From contig DAIOFH010000157.1 of assembly GCA_036745875.1 (NCBI GenBank), positions 1-8,233 of the forward strand: a stretch of DNA of 8,233 nucleotides, given 5' to 3'. This stretch comes from DAIOFH01 sp036745875 (GTDB lineage: Bacteria; Planctomycetota; SZUA-567). Positions 1 through 5,502 of this stretch are shown here, piece after piece (within the stretch, counting starts at the first letter, position 1; every line of letters begins with the position of its first letter). A model generated the notes under the pieces. That model searched no databases. It was not told the DNA's origin and saw only the letters and a program-made list of their open reading frames with translations. Both the position numbers and the translations under genes were made by a program.

Positions 1-222
1 CACAGGCTTGCCGTCGATCTTGATTACCCCGTCATCCCTTTCGAGAAGGCCCATGACGACATTGAGAAAGGTGGACTTCCCCGCACCGTTGCCGCCGCAC
101 AAGGCATGCACCGATCCGGAGCGCAACCGGAACCGGCCGTTTTTAAGGGCGGGAACACCGGAAAAAGCCTTGGTGATGCCATCCGCTTCCAAAAGATATT
201 CAGACTGCTCGGCCAACTTCAT
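1..222 (-). CDS. Sugar ABC transporter ATP-binding protein, N-terminal part (runs off window)
   Basis: This is the first 74 codons of an ABC-transporter ATPase on the minus strand; the rest lies beyond position 1. The reading begins MKLAEQSEYLLEADGITKAF. It has the usual first strand and A-loop region, then a Walker A P-loop GGNGAGKST at residues 43-51, followed by a stretch ending in IKIDGKPV that fits the strand after the P-loop. The pattern matches the first nucleotide-binding domain of CUT2/ribose-type ATPases, so it would power sugar uptake from the cytoplasmic face of the membrane. It differs clearly from the neighbouring ATPase (546-2048), so it is a paralogue and not a recent copy. 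The ATG at 222 is preceded directly by AGGGAG with no spacer, which is poor for a ribosome site, but no ATG or GTG in frame lies nearby upstream. It has its own promoter module (269-436) and is probably the first gene of a second transport operon. Whether it has one or two ABC domains cannot be seen. Confidence 0.85.
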   Translation of the reverse strand, partial: MKLAEQSEYLLEADGITKAFSGVPALKNGRFRLRSGSVHALCGGNGAGKSTFLNVVMGLLERDDGVIKIDGKPV

Positions 223-268
223 CTCCCTGCTGCAAGGCGATACAATATAAGAAGCAAATCGGAAAAAG

Positions 269-317
269 TGATAGAAAAATGATTTCAAGTGATCATAAGT
301 TGATTATCGGTGATAAT
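269..317. promoter_or_regulatory. Phased TGAT repeat array, left arm of the operator before the second ABC operon
   Basis: TGAT occurs on the plus strand at 269, 280, 290, 301 and 311, so the steps are 11, 10, 11 and 10 bp, one per helical turn. The last unit is a full TGATAAT. The array lies just downstream of the predicted start of the leftward transcript, where a bound protein would block RNA polymerase. The B. subtilis DeoR-family repressor IolR is known to bind tandem direct 11-mer repeats, so binding by the DeoR-type protein encoded at 4590-5375 is a reasonable inference but is not shown by the sequence. Confidence 0.5.
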
Positions 318-420
318 TATGCCGATTATTTAGCCCAGAAGTCAACAAATGTCAAGAACATTCTTTTTTTTCGCAATCGTTATTATTTTTTTTGATAATT
401 TCTGATTCTGCATGATATAG
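310..420. repeat. Copy A of a duplicated promoter/operator module
   Basis: Positions 311-420 align without gaps to 4453-4562 with 83 of 110 identical bases by my count. The most conserved parts are the two TGATAAT motifs (311 and 393), the CAAATGTCAA block that holds the leftward -35 box, the T-run followed by TCGCAA, and TATTATTTTT. Conservation of a non-coding stretch at the same place relative to two different sugar ABC operons points to shared control. It is not an insertion sequence: there are no terminal inverted repeats and no coding capacity. Confidence 0.8.
327..355 (-). promoter_or_regulatory. Predicted sigma70-type promoter of the second ABC operon
   Basis: On the minus strand a perfect -35 box TTGACA (355-350) is followed by exactly 17 bases and TAAATA (332-327). 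The same TTGACA-N17-TAAATA arrangement is kept in copy B (4497-4469) although many surrounding bases differ, which supports it being functional. Transcription would start near 320, giving a leader of about 100 nt before the ATG at 222. The -10 box is a weak match to TATAAT, so the assignment rests on the -35 box, the spacing and the conservation. Confidence 0.6.
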
Positions 421-436
421 ACGGAAAAATTGTGAC
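393..436. promoter_or_regulatory. Phased TGAT repeat array, right arm of the operator before the second ABC operon
   Basis: TGATAATTTC, TGATTCTGCA and TGATATAGAC follow one another at 393, 403 and 413 with an exact 10-bp step; a degenerate TGAC stands in register at 433. The array lies upstream of the -35 box. Its first unit is 82 bp (about eight helical turns) from the last unit of the left arm, and the same 82 bp separates the arms in copy B. Two face-aligned arrays around a promoter suit a repression loop. Confidence 0.5.
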
Positions 437-441
437 AGGGG

Positions 442-463
442 TTTGAATGACGGGTCATTCAAA
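442..463. promoter_or_regulatory. Perfect 22-base dyad, possible TetR-family operator
   Basis: Arms TTTGAATGAC (442-451) and GTCATTCAAA (454-463) are perfect inverted repeats around GG. The core TGAATGA-N4-TCATTCA has the same layout as the operator I recall for the TetR-family repressor FadR of B. subtilis. The copy B intergenic region has no counterpart. It could instead be a 9-bp hairpin with a 4-base loop ending the 2048-546 operon, but it is AT-rich and the nearest T-run on the minus strand begins well beyond the stem, so an operator is the better guess. The target gene is not obvious; no convincing rightward gene follows. Confidence 0.4.
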
Positions 464-545
464 GGGAGGGAAAGGAAGTGAGAATGAAGAGGTTATGTCC
501 CCGACAACTCGCCTTCTCACAGGAACTCTTTAGCCGAAGGCAGGA

Positions 546-2048
546 TTATCCAATATCTCGCTTGATTCCGGTCGTATAGTACACCAGCGTTTCCTCGGAA
601 GCATCTGTGCGGTCCAGGACGCCGGTTATTTCACCTCGACACATGACGGCGATACGGTCGGATAGTCTGAGAATCTCGGGCATTTCAGAAGATATCAGTA
701 TCACGCCCATTCCCTGGTCCGCCAGTCTCCGTATGAGGTGATAAATCTCCACCTTCGCGCCAATATCGATGCCATGAGTCGGTTCGTCGAGAATCAGCAG
801 TTTCGGCTTCAGCATCAGCCAGCGCGAAAGCGCGACTTTTTGCTGGTTGCCGCCTGACAAGTTCTTTACCGGCGTGTCCCGGGACGCTGTTTTGATGTTC
901 AGCAACCTGATGAAATCTTCGGCGGTACTCTCTTCTTTTCGCGAATCGACGAGGCGAATCCTCGTGGTCAACGAAGGAAGCCGGGTTAGAGTCATGTTGG
1001 TCTTCACTGTCAGGTTCATGAACATCGACATCTGTTTGCGGTCCTCCGGCAGCATGGCGATGCCGGCCTTGATTGCGTCGCTGACGTTGTCGAAAAGCGG
1101 CGGCCTGCCATAAAGCTCCATCTCCCCGGAATGGACGCGGTTGCATCCGAAAATGGCGCTTGTCAGTTCGCTCCTCCCAGCCCCGACAAGGCCGTAGAGG
1201 CCGAGAACCTCCCCCTTGTGCAAATCAAGGGAAATGTTCGAGAACCCCGGACCGGAAAAATTCTTCAATCGCAACAGCGTTTCACTTTGGTCAATCGCCC
1301 TGTCGGAGACGATGTTGTCCAGTTCGCGCCCAACCATCATTTTCGCCACCTGCTCCTCGGTGAGGTCTTTGTTTTCCACCTCATCGATAAACATGCCGTC
1401 GCGAAAGATGGTGATTCGGTCTACAAGCTTCAATACCTCGTCAAGCTTGTGCGAGATATAGACGAAAGAAACGCCGCGCGCGGCAAGGCCGCGCACGAGG
1501 TCGAACATCTTTTTTGTTTCCTTGTCCGACAACGAGGAATTTGGTTCGTCCATAATGATCAAATCCGCCGCCCGGTGCAGCGCGCGCGCGATTTCGATCT
1601 GCTGCTGTTCGGAAACGCTCAAGGTGTCCATACGCAAAAAGGGGTCGATGTCCAGGTTGATAAGGGAAAGTATTTTCCTGGCCTTCTCCTCCAGTTGCCG
1701 CCAATCGAGGAAGAGGCCCGTCTTGTTGCCGAGCTCGCCCATGAGCAGGTTTTCAAGTATCGTCATATGGCCGAAAACCGCGAGTTCCTGATGAATGACC
1801 GTTATTCCCGCAGCATTCGATTCGGCGATATCCCTGAATTGGCATCGCCTGCCATTGAAGACGATGGTCTCTGAATCCGGTTGGATGCCGCCCTCAAAGA
1901 TGTTCATCAAGGTTGTTTTGCCAGCGCCGTTTTCTCCCAGAAGCGCGTGTATTTCACCCTTCCTGACGGTAAGAGAGACATCTTTCAGAACCAACACGCC
2001 GCCAAAACGTTTCGAAACGTTCTCCACCTTCAGCAGGAGATCACTCAT
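546..2048 (-). CDS. CUT2-family sugar ABC transporter ATPase with two ABC domains (RbsA/MglA-like)
   Basis: A 500-residue ATPase that hydrolyses ATP at the inner face of the membrane to drive sugar import through the RbsC-like permease. Domain 1 has Walker A GENGAGKTT (38-46), Q-loop Q87, signature LSVSEQQ (143-149), Walker B with DEPNSSL (167-173) and H-loop H200. Domain 2 has a P-loop GLVGAGRSE (286-294) in which the usual lysine is arginine, signature LSGGNQQ (397-403), DEPTHGID (421-428) and SSE in place of the H-loop. A degenerate second site is normal for this family, as is the length. The start is the ATG at 2048, preceded five bases upstream by GGAGG; the frame remains open to a TTG at 2060 that overlaps this ribosome site and is unlikely. 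It is the third gene of the operon, 235 bp after the binding protein. Oddities are N170 and S172 where most relatives have T and A, and S146 where ABC signatures normally have G. The substrate cannot be told. Confidence 0.93.
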   Translation of the reverse strand: MSDLLLKVENVSKRFGGVLVLKDVSLTVRKGEIHALLGENGAGKTTLMNIFEGGIQPDSETIVFNGRRCQFRDIAESNAAGITVIHQELAVFGHMTILENLLMGELGNKTGLFLDWRQLEEKARKILSLINLDIDPFLRMDTLSVSEQQQIEIARALHRAADLIIMDEPNSSLSDKETKKMFDLVRGLAARGVSFVYISHKLDEVLKLVDRITIFRDGMFIDEVENKDLTEEQVAKMMVGRELDNIVSDRAIDQSETLLRLKNFSGPGFSNISLDLHKGEVLGLYGLVGAGRSELTSAIFGCNRVHSGEMELYGRPPLFDNVSDAIKAGIAMLPEDRKQMSMFMNLTVKTNMTLTRLPSLTTRIRLVDSRKEESTAEDFIRLLNIKTASRDTPVKNLSGGNQQKVALSRWLMLKPKLLILDEPTHGIDIGAKVEIYHLIRRLADQGMGVILISSEMPEILRLSDRIAVMCRGEITGVLDRTDASEETLVYYTTGIKRDIG

Positions 2049-2093
2049 GGTCACCTCCAAACAGATGTGCAGTTATTCGCATTTCCTCTTTCG

Positions 2094-2106
2094 CCGGTAA
2101 AACCGG
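2094..2106 (-). other. Small hairpin upstream of the ATPase gene
   Basis: CCGGT-AAA-ACCGG forms a 5-bp stem with a 3-base loop in the leader of the ATPase gene, about 45 nt before its start. No T-run follows on the minus strand, so it is not a terminator. It may be incidental. Confidence 0.25.
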
Positions 2107-2146
2107 AATGGCTGTTGACGCTATGATCGCAGTTTGCCGCGACTCC

Positions 2147-2217
2147 GCGCCAACCGGGCTAAAAATACCGCAGCACATGCTTTTGTGTGCCAATTTGCAG
2201 TGTTTCCGGTTGGACGC
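2147..2217 (-). other. Nested stem-loop between the binding-protein and ATPase genes
   Basis: The 235-bp spacer 2049-2283 holds an outer stem pairing 2147-2157 with 2206-2217: GCG-CCAACCGG against CCGGTTGG-A-CGC, eight perfect pairs plus three after a one-base bulge. Inside it is a small stem GCACA (2173-2177) with TGTGC (2186-2190). No T-run follows in the direction of transcription, so it does not look like a simple terminator. In many binding-protein operons (malE-malF is the classic case) a structure after the binding-protein gene protects its mRNA and lowers expression of downstream genes; that role is my inference here. No other feature was recognised in this spacer. Confidence 0.4.
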
Positions 2218-2283
2218 GGGTCGGAGCCGATCAATAACTGTGGCGCATTAGAGCTTTTTAAGAATTTTCGTGATAATAAGGAG

Positions 2284-3270
2284 TTAGTTGCCTCCAGTCG
2301 CTTGCGGCGGGGGGGGGACAACGCCGCCGACCATATAGTTGTAGAGTCGAATGATCGTGTCGTGGCCTTGAGCCTCCGGCTGTTGGCCGATAACGGCGTA
2401 CACCACTCCGTCTTGGACGAGCTTCATGTTTTCTTCGATAAAATCATAACAGATCAGCTTGATCTGGCTTTGTTTATTCTCGTCCTTGATGGCATTGCCC
2501 GCGCCGAAAGGTCCGCCTGCGGTGACATACATGCCGACAAGGTCCGGATAGGCATTCATGAAATCCTTGGCCTGGGTGTAGGAGACATCTGCCGCGTCGC
2601 GATTCTCGACTTCGCCCACTATTTCAATATCGGGATAAAGGCGCGCAAGCTCGTCGACAAAGCCTTTGCGGCGGCCTTCATGGCTCTCGACCGCGAAGTA
2701 TCCGGTAATTACAGCTACTTTGCCCTTGCCGACCAACGCCTCACCCATTGCCTTCGCGGCCTGCTTGCCCTGGTAAACGCTGTCAGCGCCGACGCAGAAA
2801 ATACGCTTGTTTTCCCTGTCCACGTCGGAATTGAAAGTGGCGACGACGACGCCCGCCTGGTAGGCCTTGTTTATGAAGGGGGCGACGCCCGAATCGCCCG
2901 CGAGAAGGGCAATGGCGTCATACCGCTGGACGACCGCAGATTCGATGGCGGGCCCGACAACGTCGGCCGTAAGGTCGCGGCCGGGGACAATCCAGTCGAT
3001 GGTGCAGTTCTTGTCCTTCAATTCTTCGCGCGCCTTGTCGACTCCCGCCCTGACGGGAATCCAGAACGGATTGTTTTCCATACCAAAAAATGCGATTTTT
3101 ATAGGTTTTTCCGATTTCATATCAATCGGCTTCACCGAACCGGAATCATCGGGTAGTATAGCGGAATAGTATTCGGGAGCCGGAGGGAGGTGTTTGTTTT
3201 CCCCTCCCATCGCGACAATTCCATTCAGCACGCAGAAGCACACTGCCACAGCCACTAAATTCTTCAACAT
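2284..3270 (-). CDS. Periplasmic sugar-binding protein of a CUT2 ABC transporter (RbsB-like)
   Basis: A 328-residue type-1 periplasmic binding protein that captures the sugar and hands it to the permease. Residues 1-20 are a signal peptide (MLKN, hydrophobic LVAVAVCFCVLNGIVA, likely cleavage after A20); cysteines 11 and 13 do not form a proper lipobox. The mature fold begins at KPIKIAFFGMENNPFW (55-70). Family landmarks are NSDVD (147-151), ESHEGRRKGF (195-204), the YDF...LVQDG segment (275-288) and IGQQPEAQG (294-302). The start at 3270 has AGGAGG seven bases upstream; the frame is open upstream to 3531, but that stretch overlaps the permease gene and would bury the signal peptide. The gene ends abruptly as VVPPPPQATGGN just after a C9 tract (2309-2317), where most relatives run on through one more strand. 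A one-base change in the tract would swap the C-terminus, so the true end is uncertain. It is second in the operon, 76 bp after the permease. Confidence 0.92.
   Translation of the reverse strand: MLKNLVAVAVCFCVLNGIVAMGGENKHLPPAPEYYSAILPDDSGSVKPIDMKSEKPIKIAFFGMENNPFWIPVRAGVDKAREELKDKNCTIDWIVPGRDLTADVVGPAIESAVVQRYDAIALLAGDSGVAPFINKAYQAGVVVATFNSDVDRENKRIFCVGADSVYQGKQAAKAMGEALVGKGKVAVITGYFAVESHEGRRKGFVDELARLYPDIEIVGEVENRDAADVSYTQAKDFMNAYPDLVGMYVTAGGPFGAGNAIKDENKQSQIKLICYDFIEENMKLVQDGVVYAVIGQQPEAQGHDTIIRLYNYMVGGVVPPPPQATGGN
2309..2317 (-). repeat. C9 homopolymer tract inside the binding-protein gene
   Basis: Nine consecutive G on the plus strand (C on the coding strand) fall about ten codons before the stop. 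With nine C the protein ends PPPPQATGGN. With eight C it would read PPRRKRLEATNSLLSRKFLK and stay open to 2121. With ten C it would read PPPAASDWRQLTPYYHENS and stop at 2258. Such tracts are slippage-prone in cells and error-prone in sequencing. Confidence 0.85.
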
Positions 3271-3346
3271 TGCATTTCCTCCTCTGCAAGATGCAGAAAC
3301 TTTCGCCAGCACCGGCTGGACGCGATATTCGACAGAACGGAAAGCT

Positions 3347-4321
3347 TCAGGAACGGTTCTTATGAACCATCGAATCAAGTCCCACCGCCAGGACAATGAC
3401 GACTCCAATGGCGATGGTCTGAAAGTGTGCAGGTACATGCAGCAGAACAAAGGCATTACGAACGATAGCCATGATGATCGCACCGAAAACGGCCCCGATA
3501 ATCGTGCCTTCGCCTCCGGAAAGGCTTGCACCTCCTATGACGCAGGCGGCGATAACATCGAGTTCGTTTCCGGTGCCGGAATTGGTGGAGGCGGTAGAAA
3601 GGACGCCTCCTATCATGATTCCAGCAAGGGCGCAGCAAGCGCCCGTGACGGTGTAGACGAATATCCGCACGCGGTCGACCCTGATCCCGGACAGCCTTGC
3701 CGAACGCTCATTGGAACCGACCGCGTAAATATAGCGTCCAGTTACGGTGTATCTGAGGAAAAGGGTGGAGAGAATCACCAGGACGATGAGAAGGATGACC
3801 GCAAACGGGATCATGCCAAAGTATCCGCCGCCGATAAAATTGACGTATTCGTTGTCCATGGGGATATTGGAAACAACGCGACCCTTGATACCGCTGGCGA
3901 AAAGATATGCGAGGCCGCGAGCCACGCTGAGCATGCCCAAGGTGGTGATGAAGGGGTTTATTCGGAGTTTGGTGATGATTACGCCGTTCACGAATCCGAG
4001 AAAAGCGCCGAAAGCCAAACCAAGAATGACGGCAAGAACGGCATTCATTCCTCCTGCGAGAAGGCGGGCTGTGAGAAGGCATGATGCGGCGAGCATTGAC
4101 CCGACGGAAAGATCTATGCCGCCGGTGATGATGATCATTGTCATGCCTATAGCCATGACGCCAATGGTGGTCATACCGCGGAGAATATTGAAAATGTTAT
4201 TGGAATCCAGAAAATAGGGACTAAGAAACGACATGATGACGGCCAAGCCGATCATAACTCCCATGACCACAAACTCTCGTCCGCCAAAAAACATATGTAA
4301 TAAACGTTTTGCGCTTCCCAT
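3347..4321 (-). CDS. CUT2-family sugar ABC transporter permease (RbsC-like)
   Basis: A 324-residue, very hydrophobic inner-membrane protein forming, presumably as a homodimer, the sugar channel. It begins MGSAKRLLHMFFGGREF, then has a first membrane segment around residues 17-38 and a series of further hydrophobic helices to near the end, as in the family. Family landmarks are ITGGIDLSVGSMLA (about 65-78), INPFITTLGMLSVARG (about 120-135) and the cytoplasmic coupling loop AVGSNERSARLSGIRVDR that contacts the ATPase. Length is normal. The ATG at 4321 has AGGAGG seven bases upstream. As first gene of the operon it follows the promoter at 4469-4497 with a leader of about 140 nt and is followed by the binding protein and the ATPase. 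Having the permease first is less usual than ATPase or binding protein first. The substrate is unknown; the DeoR-type neighbour suggests a sugar that is phosphorylated after uptake. Confidence 0.93.
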   Translation of the reverse strand: MGSAKRLLHMFFGGREFVVMGVMIGLAVIMSFLSPYFLDSNNIFNILRGMTTIGVMAIGMTMIIITGGIDLSVGSMLAASCLLTARLLAGGMNAVLAVILGLAFGAFLGFVNGVIITKLRINPFITTLGMLSVARGLAYLFASGIKGRVVSNIPMDNEYVNFIGGGYFGMIPFAVILLIVLVILSTLFLRYTVTGRYIYAVGSNERSARLSGIRVDRVRIFVYTVTGACCALAGIMIGGVLSTASTNSGTGNELDVIAACVIGGASLSGGEGTIIGAVFGAIIMAIVRNAFVLLHVPAHFQTIAIGVVIVLAVGLDSMVHKNRS

Positions 4322-4423
4322 TCCCTACCCTCCTGCCAAAGAAAGCTATCTGCGCTTTTTCAAATCAATGGATGCCTTTGGTCGCGACAGTAACAAAATT
4401 AGGTATTAGGTATGTGGATAAAA

Positions 4424-4459
4424 TGATACGCAATCAGAATAATGATCTCAAGTGATAAT
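4424..4459. promoter_or_regulatory. TGAT repeat array, left arm of the operator before the permease operon
   Basis: TGAT stands at 4443 and 4453 with a 10-bp step (TGATCTCAAG then TGATAATGAT), with a further TGAT at 4424 out of exact register. The sequence TGATCTCAAGTGATAAT also occurs nearly unchanged at 280-296 (copy A) and 4545-4561 (right arm of this copy), which suggests a 17-base double unit TGAYYTCAARTGATMAT. It lies at and downstream of the predicted leftward transcription start. It is less regular than its partner at 269-317. Confidence 0.45.
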
Positions 4460-4468
4460 GATGCCAAA

Positions 4469-4497
4469 TATTTAGTTTGAAAATCGCCAAATGTCAA
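4469..4497 (-). promoter_or_regulatory. Predicted promoter of the permease/binding-protein/ATPase operon
   Basis: On the minus strand TTGACA (4497-4492), 17 bases, then TAAATA (4474-4469), the same boxes and spacing as in copy A. Transcription would start near 4462, between the two repeat arrays. Confidence 0.6.
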
Positions 4498-4533
4498 AAA
4501 TAATGTTTTTTTTCGCAACTTTTATTATTTTTC

Positions 4534-4561
4534 TTGATAATTTTTGACTTCAAATGATAAT
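4534..4561 (+). promoter_or_regulatory. Possible promoter of the DeoR-family regulator
   Basis: TTGATA (4534-4539), 16 bases, then GATAAT (4556-4561), each one mismatch from consensus. It lies wholly within the right repeat array, which would allow the regulator to repress itself. An alternative is TTGAAA with N16 to AATAAT further upstream (about 4476-4503). Neither is proven. Confidence 0.35.
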
Positions 4562-4574
4562 GAATGGCAATAAT
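4535..4574. promoter_or_regulatory. Phased TGAT repeat array, right arm of the operator before the permease operon
   Basis: Four 10-base units in exact register: TGATAATTTT (4535), TGACTTCAAA (4545), TGATAATGAA (4555) and TGGCAATAAT (4565). They lie upstream of the leftward promoter and directly in front of the regulator gene, whose ribosome site GGGAGG (4579-4584) follows. Binding here could act on both divergent transcripts. Confidence 0.5.
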
Positions 4575-4589
4575 TAGCGGGAGGATTTT

Positions 4590-5375
4590 ATGCACAAGAA
4601 CGACAGACAGCGGGCCATACTGGCATATCTCGAGGAAAATCCGATACTTACAGTTGAGGATGCCATATCGGTCTATAACGCGAGCCCTGCCACGATCCGC
4701 CGGGATTTTGCCCAGCTGATAGCCAAAGGCGTCGTGATGCGCGGGCCGAATGAAATTCGCCGCCTTGATGTCGACGCGGGCGTGGACAAACCGATCGCGC
4801 TCAGGGAAATCACGTTCAGGGAGGAAAAGGACGCGATTGCCAGACAGGCGGCGAAATTGCTCAGGAATGAGGATGTGGTTTTCATCGACGGCGGTACGAC
4901 GACGCAGACGATGGCGAAATTCCTTCCCGCCCTGAACCTGAAGATCGTCACCACCTGTATCCGCATAGCGGAGAGGTTGCTGGAGAAAAGCCGCAATAGC
5001 CCGGAACTGGAAATATTCATGCCCGGCGGCATTCTGTCCGCGCAGTCGTATGTGCTGTACGGCCCGCAGACAGCCAAACATATCGAGTCGTACCGCGCTG
5101 ATTGGGCCTTCATAGGCGTCGACGGCATTGACGACGCCAACCTCTACAGCGTCAACGAATTGATCGCCAGCGGGCAAACCGCCATGATTGAAAATTCGGA
5201 ACGCATCGTCCTCCTCGCCGACCACAGCAAGTTTGGCCACCGCTCCATGGTGAAAACGGTGCGGCTGGACAAACGCTTCCTCATCATCACTAACGAACAC
5301 GAGGAAAACCGCGATATGATCGACCGCATCCGCTTGACGGGAGCGGAGGTCATCGTCGTAAAGACTGAGCAGTAA
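4590..5375 (+). CDS. DeoR-family transcriptional regulator, divergent from the sugar ABC operon
   Basis: A 261-residue cytoplasmic repressor of the DeoR family. Residues 5-55 form the winged helix-turn-helix: RQRAILAYLEENPILTVEDA, then the recognition-helix motif SPATIRRDFAQL, then KGVVMRGPNEIRRL. The remainder is the sugar-phosphate sensor domain of the ribose-5-phosphate isomerase-like fold, with IDGGTTTQTM near residue 100, MPGG near 147, FIGVDGID near 175 and LLADHSKFG near 210-218. Family members release DNA on binding a phosphorylated sugar or sugar alcohol made from the imported substrate. The start has GGGAGG five bases upstream. Position, divergence and the repeats in the shared gap make it the likely controller of the permease operon, of itself, and (through copy A) of the second operon. 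The effector cannot be told; no sugar kinase is present in the window. The following gene is unrelated and has its own promoter. Confidence 0.92.
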   Translation: MHKNDRQRAILAYLEENPILTVEDAISVYNASPATIRRDFAQLIAKGVVMRGPNEIRRLDVDAGVDKPIALREITFREEKDAIARQAAKLLRNEDVVFIDGGTTTQTMAKFLPALNLKIVTTCIRIAERLLEKSRNSPELEIFMPGGILSAQSYVLYGPQTAKHIESYRADWAFIGVDGIDDANLYSVNELIASGQTAMIENSERIVLLADHSKFGHRSMVKTVRLDKRFLIITNEHEENRDMIDRIRLTGAEVIVVKTEQ

Positions 5376-5431
5376 ACCAGATAATTGTTCCGCCTTGCCG
5401 GATACGCCGTAAAATTCTCCTTGCATCCACA

Positions 5432-5455
5432 TACATCAATACATTGATTGATGTA
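5432..5455. promoter_or_regulatory. Inverted repeat between the regulator and imuB
   Basis: TACATCAAT (5432-5440) and ATTGATGTA (5447-5455) are perfect inverted repeats around ACATTG, about 20 bp upstream of the imuB -35 box. It is AT-rich with no T-run after it, so it is a poor terminator; an operator or an activator site is possible. Nothing else is evident in 5376-5431, where no clear terminator for the DeoR-type gene was found. Confidence 0.35.
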
Positions 5456-5474
5456 ATATCTAGTATCAACAGCA

Positions 5475-5502
5475 TTGACAATCCATCGACATCCCATATA
5501 CT
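5475..5502 (+). promoter_or_regulatory. Predicted promoter of the imuB-dnaE2 operon
   Basis: A perfect TTGACA (5475-5480), 16 bases, then TATACT (5497-5502), one mismatch from TATAAT. The -10 box lies within the left arm of the LexA-type dyad, and transcription would start near 5509 at its centre, so a bound repressor would shut the promoter completely. Confidence 0.7.

Larger units (their letters stand above)
4452..4562. repeat. Copy B of the duplicated promoter/operator module
   Basis: Counterpart of 310-420 in the same orientation, offset by exactly 4142 bp with no gaps over 110 aligned bases. It fills most of the gap between the permease and the divergent DeoR-type regulator. Since this copy adjoins the regulator gene, it may be the ancestral one, with copy A serving the second operon; this direction is inference. 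Confidence 0.8.

Noticed and set aside
310..420. The duplicated module as the end of a transposon
   Set aside because: The copies are direct, only 75 percent identical, without inverted ends or target duplications, and the genes between them form an ordinary transport operon.
269..436. TGAT repeats as a CRISPR or satellite array
   Set aside because: The units are about 10 bp with no spacers of CRISPR length and surround a promoter.
511..542. GCCTTC/GAAGGC pair as a terminator after the ATPase gene
   Set aside because: Only six pairs with a 20-base loop and no T-run.
484..579. 31-codon plus-strand frame after the 22-base dyad with a purine-rich leader
   Set aside because: It runs into the 3' end of the ATPase gene on the other strand, and its protein has no recognisable feature.
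2134..3156. 340-codon open frame on the plus strand opposite the binding-protein gene
   Set aside because: The minus-strand reading has a signal peptide, ribosome site and family motifs; this one has none.
3271..3531. Upstream extension of the binding-protein frame to 3531
   Set aside because: It would overlap the permease gene and bury the signal peptide; AGGAGG before 3270 marks the start.
5376..5431. Terminator after the DeoR-type gene
   Set aside because: No stem of useful length followed by a T-run could be found.
4494..5432. 312-codon minus-strand open frame opposite the DeoR-type regulator
   Set aside because: It covers a well-supported regulator and the promoter region, and begins and ends without signals.
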